A stretch of 53,222 nt of DNA from Gammaproteobacteria bacterium. GTDB lineage: Bacteria; Pseudomonadota; Gammaproteobacteria; Arenicellales; UBA868. The number at the start of each line of letters is the position of its first letter. Within the stretch, counting starts at the first letter, position 1. Below are positions 15,630-24,307 of this stretch, one piece after another. The translations under genes and the position numbers were made by a program. The stretch lies in contig JADHSN010000001.1 of assembly GCA_016776875.1 (NCBI GenBank), positions 1-53,222 of the forward strand. Reading direction: 5' to 3'. Under the pieces are notes generated by a model. The model did not search any database and was not told the origin of the DNA. It saw only the letters and a program-made list of their open reading frames with translations.

Positions 15630-17582
15630 CTATTCACCCATACCCATGTCAATATAACCGGTCGGGCAAACATCGGCACAAATATGGCATCCAATACATT
15701 TAGAGTAGTCAGTATCAACATAGCGACCGGTCGTATACTGATCTTTTGAGACCTTAAAAACGGCATCCTGCGGGCAAAAAATAATGCAATTGTCGCACTC
15801 AAAGCAAAGGCCGCAACTCATACATCGCTCAGCCTCGGATTTAGCTGCATCATCATTTAAGCCGTGATGTCGCTCCTCAAAGTGACCCAGCACTTCTTCT
15901 GAGTTCGGTACAGTCGTTGCCCGCATATTGCGCGGGGTCTCTTCAAAATGCCCAAGAAATAAACCGTCAGACGGGATAATCTCATGAGCAGAACGGTCTT
16001 CGTAGTTATGGACTGCAAAATCTGCCTCCGCGGTACCCCAAGTCTCGCTATGATCATACGCTCCGGGCGCAAGAGACTGCTCGTTAAGTTTGGCCAGCAG
16101 GTCAAAATGATGGACATCTACTTTAGGTCGTCGACCCGGCGCTTCATCTTTTAAATAGTGATCCACACTCTTCGCTGCAATCGTTGCCTGCCCGATCGCC
16201 GTCGTCAACAGATGGGGCCGCACTATGTCCCCAGCCACAAAATGACCCTCTCGGTCAGGGACCTGGAAAAAATGATCCGCATCAATAAGTTGCCGCTCGT
16301 TCCCCATCTCCTCAATGCCTGAAAGGTCTCCTGCCTGCCCGATCGCTGACACAATTAAATCGGCTTCCACCTCAAACTCGGTGCCCTCCACCGGCATCGG
16401 TACTCCTTTATCATTAAATTGACACTTCGCGAGCCGAAGCGCTGTCGCTCGACCATGCTCGTTGCGAACAAGACCTATCGGCAGAACACCGTTAATAATC
16501 GTCACGCCCTCAGTCAACGCATCATCGACTTCTTCTTCGGTTGCTGTCATGTCTGGACGCTCAAATAGCGCCGTGAGGGTGACCTGCGCACCCTGTCGAG
16601 CCGCAACCATGGCAGAGTCATGAGCTGCGTAGCCGCCAATCACTTCTTCCGGCCGGTCTTTATCGCTAATTTTTTCAATCTTTCCTAACCGGCGGGCAAC
16701 TGACACCACGTCAATAGACGTATCACCACCACCGATACAAACAACGCGCTCCGCCGTCACTTTCATCGAGCCTTTGTTGAACGCATCGAGGAACGAAACA
16801 CCCGAGACACAGTTTGGCGTATCTTCCCAACCCTCAATCGGTAAATCACGGCCACTCTGGCACCCAACCGCCCAGAGAATCGCATCAAATTCAGACTCGA
16901 GTTCAGCAATCGATATATCGGTGCCGACCCGTACTCCGAAACGGACCTCAATATCGCCTAGCTCTAAAATTCGATCAATCTCACGATCCAATCGCTCTCG
17001 TGGCGTACGGTATCCCGGAATACCATAGCGAAACATACCGCCCAGTTTTTGCTGCGATTCAAAAATGGTTGATGCGTAACCCAATCGGCGAAGTTGATAA
17101 GCACCAGCAAGGCCAGCCGGTCCTCCTCCAATGATTGCCACGCGTTTATCACAAACTTTTGGCGCTGCCTCAAACCGAAACCCCTCCGTAAATGCGGTAT
17201 CACCAATAAATTGCTCAACAGAGTTGATGCCCACAAAGTCATCGACGTTATTACGGTTACAACCGCTCTCACAGGGCGCAGGGCAGACTCGACCCATCAT
17301 CGCCGGGAAAGGATTTGCGTCAGTCGCTCGCCGAAAAGCATACTCCTGCCAGGTCATTCCCTCAGGCGGACGCTCCATGCCGCGAACAATTTGTAGCCAG
17401 CCGCGAATATCTTCCCCAGAGGGGCAACTGCCCTGACAGGGAGGCGTTCTGTGAACATAAGTCGGACACTTGTGCGAATTATCCTCATTAAAAATTTGTT
17501 TTTTAAAGTCCTGCCACTGACTGTCTCCCTCTTCGTATTTTCGGAAGGTCAGTTTCTGCGCTTGTTCTTCGGAGGCTGCCAT
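15630..17582 (-). CDS. dsrL: DsrL, NAD(P)H:acceptor oxidoreductase
   Basis: DsrL is a flavin iron-sulfur oxidoreductase related to the glutamate synthase small subunit that works with DsrAB; in sulfur oxidisers it links sulfite production to NAD reduction. The 650 residues contain an N-terminal cysteine cluster (CPAPCESGCNRNNV), the FAD site AIIGGGPAGLAGAYQLRRLG, an NAD(P) site VVCIGGGDTSIDVVSVARR, GHFVAGD, and a C-terminal ferredoxin domain (CMSCGLCFECDNC..FCP, CIGCHICADVCP). The ATG at 17582 is preferred over 17603 because a strong AGGAGAGGA lies just before it. It is placed between dsrK and dsrJ as in A. vinosum. Its presence supports an oxidative Dsr pathway. Confidence 0.95.
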   Translation of the reverse strand: MAASEEQAQKLTFRKYEEGDSQWQDFKKQIFNEDNSHKCPTYVHRTPPCQGSCPSGEDIRGWLQIVRGMERPPEGMTWQEYAFRRATDANPFPAMMGRVCPAPCESGCNRNNVDDFVGINSVEQFIGDTAFTEGFRFEAAPKVCDKRVAIIGGGPAGLAGAYQLRRLGYASTIFESQQKLGGMFRYGIPGYRTPRERLDREIDRILELGDIEVRFGVRVGTDISIAELESEFDAILWAVGCQSGRDLPIEGWEDTPNCVSGVSFLDAFNKGSMKVTAERVVCIGGGDTSIDVVSVARRLGKIEKISDKDRPEEVIGGYAAHDSAMVAARQGAQVTLTALFERPDMTATEEEVDDALTEGVTIINGVLPIGLVRNEHGRATALRLAKCQFNDKGVPMPVEGTEFEVEADLIVSAIGQAGDLSGIEEMGNERQLIDADHFFQVPDREGHFVAGDIVRPHLLTTAIGQATIAAKSVDHYLKDEAPGRRPKVDVHHFDLLAKLNEQSLAPGAYDHSETWGTAEADFAVHNYEDRSAHEIIPSDGLFLGHFEETPRNMRATTVPNSEEVLGHFEERHHGLNDDAAKSEAERCMSCGLCFECDNCIIFCPQDAVFKVSKDQYTTGRYVDTDYSKCIGCHICADVCPTGYIDMGMGE

Positions 17583-17626
17583 CGCCGTTCCTCTCCTTTT
17601 CATATCAGCCGCGGCTTGCGGCTTTC

Positions 17627-19123
17627 TTAATGGTCGCTATTAAATACGAGTGCATCACCAATTAATTGGTGAACACTAATAATCATGTCCATGCCCATTC
17701 CGTAATGGGGTAAGACTTTCGAAAACTGGCTTTTGCATATCGCGCAAATCGCCGCCATATGCGTCACGCCATGAGATTCAATCACCTGTTGGAGCGCTTG
17801 CGCGCGCGGTAACGCACCCTTCACACGAAGCTCAATCAGATCATCCGTCAGCAAACCCCCGCCGCCGCCGCAACAGAACGTGTGTTCGTGGATGGTATCG
17901 GGTGCCATGTCTACAAAATGATTACATGCTGATCGAATCAGATTCCGGGGAATCGTAAACTGGCCTCCTGGCGTTGAGCCGAGGCGAGAGCCCCGAGACA
18001 CGTTACAAGAGTCATGAAAAGTAACGACTTTATCGTCGTTGGCCTCAGGATCTATTTTCAAACCCCCACTTGCAAGAAGGTCATTAGTGAATTCACAAAT
18101 GTGTTGGGGCACCGGGTAGGCAGGATCTAAAAAATCGAAAGGGCCTATAAGCGTATTCCAAAAACTGTAGGCCACCCGCCACGCGTGCCCGCATTCCCCG
18201 ACCACAATTCGTTTGACACCAAGATCCAGCGCTGCCTGCCGAATCCGCTCGGCAACTTTTTGCATATTCTCGTAGTTGCCGATGAAAATCCCAAAATTAG
18301 CCGCTTCAGAAGCATAGGAGCTGAGTGTCCAGCTTATTCCTGCCTGATGAAAAACTTTTGCATAGCCAATCAATCCATCCACATGGGGTTCAGCAAAGAA
18401 ATCTGCCGAGGGCGTAACAAGCAGGACGTCGGCGCCTTTCTGGTCAAGCGGAAACTTAACGGGGACGTTAATATCTTCTTCAACTTCTTCTTCAAGGCCT
18501 TCAAGCGTATCCGCTAGAGCAGGCTCTGGCAGGCCAAGATTGTTTCCTATCTTATGAACCTTGCCAATGATTTCGTTGGAATATTTCTGACCCACTCCAA
18601 TTGTCGCAAGAATCTCACGTCCCGCCATCGTGATCTCAGCTGTATCGATACCATAGGGACAGTAAACTGAACAACGTCGACATTCCGAACACTGATGGTA
18701 GTAGCTATACCAGTCGTTGATCACATCCTCAGAGAGTTCTACCGCACCGACCAGTTTGGGGAACCACTTACCGGCAAGCGTAAAATAACGACGATAGACC
18801 TTTCGCATCAGATCCTGTCGGGCAACTGGCATATTCTTGGGATCACCCGTGCCCAAATAATAATGACACTTATCAGTACATGCCCCACACTTGACGCAGG
18901 AATCCATGAAAACCTGGAGCGAGCGGTAGCGGCCCAGCAAATCACCCATCTTCTCCAGCGCAACTTCCTGCCAGTTGTCGACTAATTCACCCGGGAATCC
19001 AAGTGGTTCCTGATGCGCAGGCTTTGCGACAAAAGGCTTGCTATGCGCCATCGCATCACGCTGCACTGCTGGCGTACTCAACCAATCCTTCAGTGCAGGC
19101 GTTTCAAATTCTATTTTTGCCAT
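17627..19123 (-). CDS. dsrK: DsrK, iron-sulfur subunit of DsrMKJOP (HdrD-like)
   Basis: DsrK is the cytoplasmic catalytic subunit thought to act on the DsrC disulfide/trisulfide. The start is placed at the ATG at 19123, giving 498 residues; an extension to 19252 overlaps dsrM and has no family similarity. It has two ferredoxin-type clusters (C76-C79-C82-C86 and C145-C148-C151-C155) and two CCG-type regions, the second containing HDSCNVSRGSR and FCCGGGGG, which in heterodisulfide reductases hold a special [4Fe-4S] centre. It is 19 bases downstream of dsrM, its membrane partner. Confidence 0.95.
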   Translation of the reverse strand: MAKIEFETPALKDWLSTPAVQRDAMAHSKPFVAKPAHQEPLGFPGELVDNWQEVALEKMGDLLGRYRSLQVFMDSCVKCGACTDKCHYYLGTGDPKNMPVARQDLMRKVYRRYFTLAGKWFPKLVGAVELSEDVINDWYSYYHQCSECRRCSVYCPYGIDTAEITMAGREILATIGVGQKYSNEIIGKVHKIGNNLGLPEPALADTLEGLEEEVEEDINVPVKFPLDQKGADVLLVTPSADFFAEPHVDGLIGYAKVFHQAGISWTLSSYASEAANFGIFIGNYENMQKVAERIRQAALDLGVKRIVVGECGHAWRVAYSFWNTLIGPFDFLDPAYPVPQHICEFTNDLLASGGLKIDPEANDDKVVTFHDSCNVSRGSRLGSTPGGQFTIPRNLIRSACNHFVDMAPDTIHEHTFCCGGGGGLLTDDLIELRVKGALPRAQALQQVIESHGVTHMAAICAICKSQFSKVLPHYGMGMDMIISVHQLIGDALVFNSDH

Positions 19124-19142
19124 CGTGCGAGAGCCCTCACCT

Positions 19143-19880
19143 CTATTCGCTACTTGACCGCGGTGGATCATTCGCCCATGGCGCGACATGCCGATGCTCT
19201 CGAGGCGTATCGCGCATATTTCGAGTCGGACTAAAGAAGACCCCGGGTGCATGCAACAGTTTACTGAATGGAAAAATCAGCATGAGCACCAAAACAAAAG
19301 ACAAGTGCAGAATTAAAAGTCCATCAGATGGCAACGGCTGCCAATCGAAACGCACAAGGCCAAGTGCAAACGCTTTGACAGACACGATATCGGTATGTTG
19401 ACCATACTTCATCGCAAGACCCGACCCTGCAATAGCCAGTAATAGCGCGAGCATCAGATGGTCAGACGGCGCACTGATATATCGAATTCGATCGACCATG
19501 AGTCGGCGTAACCAAAGTCCAGCAAGGCCCAGAAACATCGCAATTCCGGCATAAACACCCGCCCACTGAATCAAAATTACCCACGACCATACCGGCTCTG
19601 TAAAGTAGCGTAAGTGGCGCATGAGCGCGACAAGCATTCCAAAATGAAATAGCCATCCAAACAGCCAACTCCACTTACTCCCTTTGAAAAGACTTTCAAA
19701 GAACACCACTTCTCGGAAAATCCGAGCGCAGACCCCCGTTCTGGTGGTCGGGGCGGGGGTCGTGGGGATCACCAGCGGGGCTGGCGTGCGCGAGTATCGC
19801 AAAATCCTCTCCCCCAAGCCGACAAGAAATATTACCGTTGCCAGGTAAAAAAGGATTGCAAAAATTGATCCTAGAAGCAC
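19143..19880 (-). CDS. dsrM: DsrM, NarI-like cytochrome b subunit
   Basis: DsrM anchors DsrK and exchanges electrons with quinones. The 245-residue protein has about five membrane spans with histidines in the helices (WLFHFGMLVALMRHLRY, SDHLMLALLLAIAG, LHLSFVLVLMLIFPFSKLLHAPG), matching diheme b-type NarI-like subunits. The C-terminal tail is cytoplasmic and basic/proline-rich. A GTG at 19880 is the only plausible start; the frame continues upstream without an ATG, so the true start could be slightly different. It is 95 bases downstream of dsrC. Confidence 0.92.
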   Translation of the reverse strand: MLLGSIFAILFYLATVIFLVGLGERILRYSRTPAPLVIPTTPAPTTRTGVCARIFREVVFFESLFKGSKWSWLFGWLFHFGMLVALMRHLRYFTEPVWSWVILIQWAGVYAGIAMFLGLAGLWLRRLMVDRIRYISAPSDHLMLALLLAIAGSGLAMKYGQHTDIVSVKAFALGLVRFDWQPLPSDGLLILHLSFVLVLMLIFPFSKLLHAPGVFFSPTRNMRDTPREHRHVAPWANDPPRSSSE

Positions 19881-19975
19881 AAGCGTAGCGTTGCCGGTTC
19901 GAGATAATGAGCGCGATGTTGAACTAACGCAGCGCTCTAATACTGAGCATAAAACTCAATTACTCAAAAACGGCA

Positions 19976-20308
19976 TCAGACGCAGCCTGTTGGCTTTGGA
20001 AGACCGGCATACTTACAAGCTTGCTTGGCGGGCCCATAAGGGAACAATTCGTATAAGTACTTGCTGTTTCCTTTATCTTTACCGAGTTTTTTGCCGATTG
20101 CTTTGGTCAAGACCCGAACCGCCGGGGCAATCTGATATTCGTCATAATACTCACGCAAAAAGTTAATGACTTCCCAGTGATTTTCGTCCAAATCACAATC
20201 ATCTTCCTTCGCCATATAAGCCGCCACATCAGCGTTCCACTCGCTCAAATCAGCGAGATAACCCTCTTCATCGACTTCATACGTTCTGCCGTCTAATTCA
20301 AATGCCAT
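19976..20308 (-). CDS. dsrC: DsrC, sulfur-carrier substrate protein of DsrAB
   Basis: DsrC carries the sulfur atom processed by DsrAB and forms the trisulfide handled by DsrMKJOP. The 110-residue protein ends in the flexible arm KQACKYAGLPKPTGCV, giving both conserved cysteines, C98 and the penultimate C109, separated by ten residues. The insertion KKLGKDKGNSKYLYELFPYGPAKQA is typical. GAGGAG lies 8 bases before the ATG. Presence of both cysteines separates it from TusE (one cysteine) and from the paralogue at 26890-27228, which has none. Confidence 0.97.
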   Translation of the reverse strand: MAFELDGRTYEVDEEGYLADLSEWNADVAAYMAKEDDCDLDENHWEVINFLREYYDEYQIAPAVRVLTKAIGKKLGKDKGNSKYLYELFPYGPAKQACKYAGLPKPTGCV

Positions 20309-20340
20309 TTTCGAACTCCTCTTTTGGTGCTAAGTAAAAA

Positions 20341-20643
20341 CTAAAGCCAGCTCTGAACCTTATCGTTCACAGTTGCTAGCTCAACAAATCCATCGTAACC
20401 CGTCACTTTGATGCCGGAGATCAGACGATCTTCTGAAATGCCGCGGGCCTTTAGATCTGGACCCAGCGCGTAGATTGTCACGTTATTTAACGCTTCCGCG
20501 ATCGTGTCAGAGTGAATGCTTCCCGATAACGCGCCATAAACGCCATCTTCAATCAATAATAGATCACTCCCTTGCTTTGCCAGCGAGAGGCAGGTCCTGA
20601 GACTTGAAGAATCATGCGGAGATTTGTTCACAGTGTGTAGCAT
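20341..20643 (-). CDS. dsrH: DsrH, sulfur-transfer subunit (TusB-like)
   Basis: DsrH is part of the DsrE2F2H2 hexamer that passes sulfur to DsrC. The 100-residue protein begins MLHTVNKSPHDSSSLRTCLSLA and continues DLLLIEDGVYGAL, a TusB/DsrH pattern. The conserved cysteine is C18, near the position of Cys20 in A. vinosum DsrH. GAGGA precedes the ATG. It is 16 bases downstream of dsrF and 32 upstream of dsrC. Confidence 0.95.
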   Translation of the reverse strand: MLHTVNKSPHDSSSLRTCLSLAKQGSDLLLIEDGVYGALSGSIHSDTIAEALNNVTIYALGPDLKARGISEDRLISGIKVTGYDGFVELATVNDKVQSWL

Positions 20644-20659
20644 CAGTTAAATCCTCGCA

Positions 20660-21067
20660 TCAGAAATTCAAGATCACATCTTGCGCTTCGAGCAAATCCG
20701 AGAGTTGTGCCCGACTCACAATGTGAATAGATTTTTTTTCAGCCCAGTCGTCGTCTTCATCTTCCCAGGTCAAGGGCATCAAATCATCTTCGTTGAGTCC
20801 GCGCTCTTCCAGAGACTCGCGCTCAACATAAAGACGATTAACTTCATAATCTCCCAGCGCTCGATAAGTCGGCGAGAAGTTTTTCATATCAGAATCAACT
20901 GTGTCCTGACCCTGCTTAAGCTGAAAAACGCCGTCACCAATAAACGCCATACTTACCTCTTGCTCAAATGCAGCACCAATGAGTACCACCTCAAGACCTT
21001 CAAGCGCATAAACCGTGCCATAGGGTGCATGACGGTTGACGTACATAAATTTTTTCGTTTCGCTCAT
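20660..21067 (-). CDS. dsrF: DsrF, sulfur-transfer subunit (TusC-like)
   Basis: DsrF is the structural partner in the DsrEFH sulfurtransferase. The 135 residues contain YVNRHAPYGTVYALEGLEVVLIGAAFEQEVSMAFIGDGVF, the hallmark TusC/DsrF layout. The ATG at 21067 is chosen over a TTG two codons earlier. No catalytic cysteine is expected and none is conserved. It lies between dsrE and dsrH with short spacers. Confidence 0.94.
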   Translation of the reverse strand: MSETKKFMYVNRHAPYGTVYALEGLEVVLIGAAFEQEVSMAFIGDGVFQLKQGQDTVDSDMKNFSPTYRALGDYEVNRLYVERESLEERGLNEDDLMPLTWEDEDDDWAEKKSIHIVSRAQLSDLLEAQDVILNF

Positions 21068-21078
21068 CGTCAAATCCG

Positions 21079-21471
21079 CTAATCGCCGAAAACCAAAACA
21101 CGATCTGACTGAATACCTGCTTCAATCAGTTGACCCAGTCCAGAGATTCGGAAACCCGGTGCAATGTTGTCGGCATCTTTACCATTTCGCTTAGCCTCAT
21201 CGGCATCCAAAATACCTCGACGCTGCGCGGCGGCCACACAGAGCACGAGATCAAGATCGTGTTCGGCCGCCAATGCACTCCAGCGATTGACAATATTCCG
21301 ATCATCCTGAGGCGGTGTTGTCATGCGCGTGCCGTTATTAACGCCATCGTGATAAAAGAACACGCGAAAGACCTCATGCCCCGCTTTTAACGCCGCATCG
21401 ATAAAGTGATACGCCGTATCGGCCGCCTGATGCGTATACGGTCCCTCGTTGACCATCACCGAAAACTTCAT
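21079..21471 (-). CDS. dsrE: DsrE, active sulfurtransferase subunit
   Basis: DsrE accepts and donates persulfide sulfur in the DsrEFH complex. The 130-residue protein has MKFSVMVNEGPYTHQAADTAYHFIDAALKAGHEV and FFYHDGV at the N-terminus. The catalytic cysteine is C78 in LDLVLCVAAAQRRG, exactly the numbering of the essential Cys78 in A. vinosum DsrE. It begins 9 bases after dsrB ends. Presence of dsrEFH is a marker for the oxidative Dsr pathway. Confidence 0.96.
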   Translation of the reverse strand: MKFSVMVNEGPYTHQAADTAYHFIDAALKAGHEVFRVFFYHDGVNNGTRMTTPPQDDRNIVNRWSALAAEHDLDLVLCVAAAQRRGILDADEAKRNGKDADNIAPGFRISGLGQLIEAGIQSDRVLVFGD

Positions 21472-21480
21472 CTGGCGTCC

Positions 21481-22554
21481 CTAGAAACGAATGTGGGTTG
21501 ACGCATTAAGGCTTTTTCTCGCGCCACGCCAGTTATCAATATGGAACTTAGTGAACGGTAATCCCGTCGCCTCAAAAAATCGGGGCCAGCCGATACGATC
21601 AATCCAGTCATTAATTCGCTCCCAATCCCGCGCATCCTCTTTGTAAGCCTGCAATATCCGCTTCACAATCGCCGTCGCCTCCGGCCATCGTGGCGGATTG
21701 TTGGGAACCCCTGATGCCACTAATTTTTGAAAACTAGGCTTACTCCGGGCATTCGAATGATTGCCGCCCACCCAAATCGCAAGTTTGGTGTGCTCCGGGT
21801 CGTTAATCTGCATGGGGGGACATGGGGGATAGCACGCACCACAGCAGATGCACTTCTTCTCATCCACCTCAAGCGTTGGCTTTCCATTGACCTGTGCAGG
21901 TCGAATGGCCGCTACGGGGCAGCGGGCCACAACCGATGGTCGCTCACAAACATTAGCAACGAGGTCATGATTGATCTTTGGCGGTTTGGTGTGCTGAACA
22001 TTTATCGCAATATCACCTTGTCCCCCGCAGTTAATCTGACAGCATGAAGTCGTGATGTGGACGCGGTTTGGCATATCACAATTTTTGAACTCGTCGATCA
22101 ACTCATCCATCATTGCTTTAACTACGCCAGACGCGTCCGTTCCTGGGATATCACAGTGCAGCCATCCCTGGGTATGGGAAATCATTGCGACAGAGTTAGC
22201 AGTGCCGCCAACAACAAACCCTGAATCTTCGAGCGCACTAATTAGAGGATCCACCTTCGACGCATCGGACACCATGTACTCAATATTGCTACGAATCGTA
22301 AATCGCACGAAACCGTCGGCAAATTGATCGCCAATATCGCAGAGTTTCCGAAGCGTGAACACATCGAGAATTCTTTGAGTCGCCGCTTTCACCGTCCATA
22401 CCTCGTCTCCACTTTTGGATACGTGGCGCAAGACTCCCGGCCGCGGGTGATCATGCCAGTCCCAGGAACCAAAGTTCTTAACCATTGAGGGATGCATGTA
22501 TTGGAAGCCATCCGGGCAACCTGATTCGATTGGCTTACGCATTTCTTTAGCCAT
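21481..22554 (-). CDS. dsrB: DsrB, reverse dissimilatory sulfite reductase beta subunit
   Basis: DsrB forms the alpha2beta2 sirohaem enzyme with DsrA. The ATG at 22554 has GGAGAG just upstream and is preferred to the TTG at 22566, giving 357 residues. Cluster/sirohaem cysteines are seen at C134 and in TTSCCQINCGG (C171, C172, C176). A ferredoxin insert has C235-C238-C241-C245 (KCICCGACYPPCPP). Sequence and operon context (dsrEFH, dsrL) fit the oxidative clade rather than sulfate reducers. Confidence 0.97.
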   Translation of the reverse strand: MAKEMRKPIESGCPDGFQYMHPSMVKNFGSWDWHDHPRPGVLRHVSKSGDEVWTVKAATQRILDVFTLRKLCDIGDQFADGFVRFTIRSNIEYMVSDASKVDPLISALEDSGFVVGGTANSVAMISHTQGWLHCDIPGTDASGVVKAMMDELIDEFKNCDMPNRVHITTSCCQINCGGQGDIAINVQHTKPPKINHDLVANVCERPSVVARCPVAAIRPAQVNGKPTLEVDEKKCICCGACYPPCPPMQINDPEHTKLAIWVGGNHSNARSKPSFQKLVASGVPNNPPRWPEATAIVKRILQAYKEDARDWERINDWIDRIGWPRFFEATGLPFTKFHIDNWRGARKSLNASTHIRF

Positions 22555-22587
22555 AGTTCTCTCCAAAAAATTCTTGTATTAAGCGAA

Positions 22588-23862
22588 TCAACCTGCAGCA
22601 GATTGACTTTCTGCCTGACGCTCGAACCACTTCACCGCCTCTTCATCCCAGCCATCCATTCGTACGTAAGAAGACTGTCGGGGATCGGAAATCATATGAG
22701 GATCCACCTCAATTTCGATTCCCTCTAAGAAGTTGACCAAGCCGATTCGCTCAATCATCTCGCCGCAGCGCTCATGTTCAAGGCCGTTCTCGGCCCAAAA
22801 ATCAATGGTGTTTTCAGCTATTTCAGTAATCTTTTCGTAATCCTCTTCAGATTCAAGCTTCATAAAGGGAACAATGACTGTACCCATGAGGTCACCAATC
22901 TTTAGCGTACGCTTTCCGCCCATCAAGATGGTAACGCCCTTGTCTTCTCCAGGCGATAACGCTTTTGGCACTACATTCAGACAGTGCATGCAACGCACGC
23001 AATTTCGGTTATCCACTTCCAGCGAATCATCGTCTTTAAGACTCATGCAGCGTGTCGGGCACCGCGTAATAATGTTATCAATCGTGTGCTGGCGGCCTTT
23101 TTCAGACACATATGCCTTCCAAGCCTCCTGGTCCACTTTCATATCGTCACGCCAGGTGCCAATGACGGCCATATCTGCTCGCTCGATGGAGTTCATGCAG
23201 TCATTAGGACAGCCCGACACCTTGAATTTAAATTTATAAGGAAGCGCGGGTCGATGCACATCATCCGTGAAATTATTAACTAGCGTTCTATGAATCTTGT
23301 GTTCATTCGCGCAGGACTGCTCACATCGTGCGGCCCCAACACAAGACATCGCGGTGCGAACACAAGGCCCTGCGCCGCCCAGATCGAACCCATAATCATT
23401 AATCTCATCGAAAAAATGTTGCGTGTTATCCGTCGACGATCCGATAAACATGATGTTGCCCGTCTGCCCATGGAACGTAACCAGACCAGACCCCCACTTC
23501 TCCCAACTATCAGCGAGTTGTCGCAGAATGTCGGTGCTATAGTGATTACCGGCAGGGGGCTGAACACGCAGCGTGTGAAACTCTTTTGATTCTGGAAACT
23601 GCTGACCCACCTCGGAAAAGCGCGGAATAATACCGCCCCCATAACCATAAACGCTGACCGTGCCGCCTTTCCAATAGCCTTTGCGGGTCTCATAAGAGTG
23701 CTCAAGCTGCCCCAGCAGATCATTGGCAACCCCATTAATGCGCGCCTCTGGGTGCTCGTCACGGAGGCGTTTGATGCCCGATATAAAACTTGGCCAGGGA
23801 CCATTTTCGAGCTCATCAAGCATCGGGGTGTCATGTTGCTTTTTATCAGTCATTTTCGTCAC
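22588..23862 (-). CDS. dsrA: DsrA, reverse dissimilatory sulfite reductase alpha subunit
   Basis: DsrA with DsrB oxidises DsrC-bound or reduced sulfur to sulfite in the cytoplasm. The 424-residue protein has the sirohaem-[4Fe-4S] motif C174-X5-C180 (SCVGAARCEQSC) with C218-X3-C222 (SGCPNDC), and a ferredoxin domain with C268, C272, C288, C291 and C294 (NCVRCMHC). A GTG at 23862 has AAGGG four bases upstream; an ATG three codons later (23853) is a possible alternative. It is the first gene of the 14-gene operon, and the upstream 445-base region holds paired palindromes. Confidence 0.97.
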   Translation of the reverse strand: MTKMTDKKQHDTPMLDELENGPWPSFISGIKRLRDEHPEARINGVANDLLGQLEHSYETRKGYWKGGTVSVYGYGGGIIPRFSEVGQQFPESKEFHTLRVQPPAGNHYSTDILRQLADSWEKWGSGLVTFHGQTGNIMFIGSSTDNTQHFFDEINDYGFDLGGAGPCVRTAMSCVGAARCEQSCANEHKIHRTLVNNFTDDVHRPALPYKFKFKVSGCPNDCMNSIERADMAVIGTWRDDMKVDQEAWKAYVSEKGRQHTIDNIITRCPTRCMSLKDDDSLEVDNRNCVRCMHCLNVVPKALSPGEDKGVTILMGGKRTLKIGDLMGTVIVPFMKLESEEDYEKITEIAENTIDFWAENGLEHERCGEMIERIGLVNFLEGIEIEVDPHMISDPRQSSYVRMDGWDEEAVKWFERQAESQSAAG

Positions 23863-24057
23863 TATTCCCTTTTATTTCCGGTCGGGTTTGGCTGTGCAGA
23901 CCTCGCACAACAACTTCACTGCCATCGACGGGGCGGGTTCGCAATTACAATGCGACTCTCGGGTCTTCCGCATGCCTTGGTGGAGCGATGGTTTTGAATT
24001 CGATGTCCATTTTAAGCCTGGTCGGGGCAGGCGCCATTCCCACAGGGGGTGACCATT

Positions 24058-24067
24058 AGAAATTCTG
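24058..24067. promoter_or_regulatory. palindrome copy 1 (AGAAATTCTG)
   Basis: AGAAATTCT is a nearly perfect palindrome around a central A, and the ten-base sequence AGAAATTCTG is repeated exactly 47 bases downstream. Position, about 195 bases upstream of dsrA, suits an operator for the dsr operon and/or the divergent cassette. The binding protein is unknown. Confidence 0.4.
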
Positions 24068-24102
24068 ATTTACCCAATAAGGGATAGGTTTTATTTTGCA
24101 AT

Positions 24103-24115
24103 GCAGAAATTCTGC
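24103..24115. promoter_or_regulatory. palindrome copy 2 (GCAGAAATTCTGC)
   Basis: A perfect 13-base inverted repeat (six-base arms around a central A) that contains the second AGAAATTCTG. It lies about 240 bases upstream of dsrA and 190 bases upstream of the TauD-like gene. The arms are too short and lack a following T-run, so a terminator is unlikely; a dimeric regulator site is the natural reading. Confidence 0.45.
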
Positions 24116-24307
24116 TTGGGGCCAAAATCCGTAAAACTATTATTTCTCTATATAAACCAATAATTTAACTATTTTCTGCACCGTTCATATTTTTGACGGC
24201 TGCCTATAGATCAAAGGCGCGAGCCCCACAACTTCTGTTGAATCCGTCTTTTGGGAGAGTTTTATAAATTGTCCCCCTCGTTACAATCTTTCCAACCAGA
24301 ATCCTAA

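Larger units (their letters stand above)
23863..24307 (+). promoter_or_regulatory. divergent intergenic region between dsrA and the TauD-like gene
   Basis: This is the only gene-free stretch longer than 300 bases. It must hold the dsr promoter on one strand and that of the 24308 cassette on the other. The half nearer dsrA is GC-richer, the middle (about 24050-24180) is AT-rich. It contains two copies of AGAAATTCTG and a run of AT-rich sequence. On the plus strand TTGAAT (24238) and TTATAA (24262) are 18 bases apart and could be a weak sigma-70 promoter. I see no convincing promoter for dsrA by eye and no coding sequence. Confidence 0.7.

Noticed and set aside
23280-23834. 184-residue minus-strand frame inside dsrA
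   Set aside because: Lies entirely within dsrA in another frame on the same strand; dsrA has full-length motifs and cysteine clusters, so this is a shadow frame.
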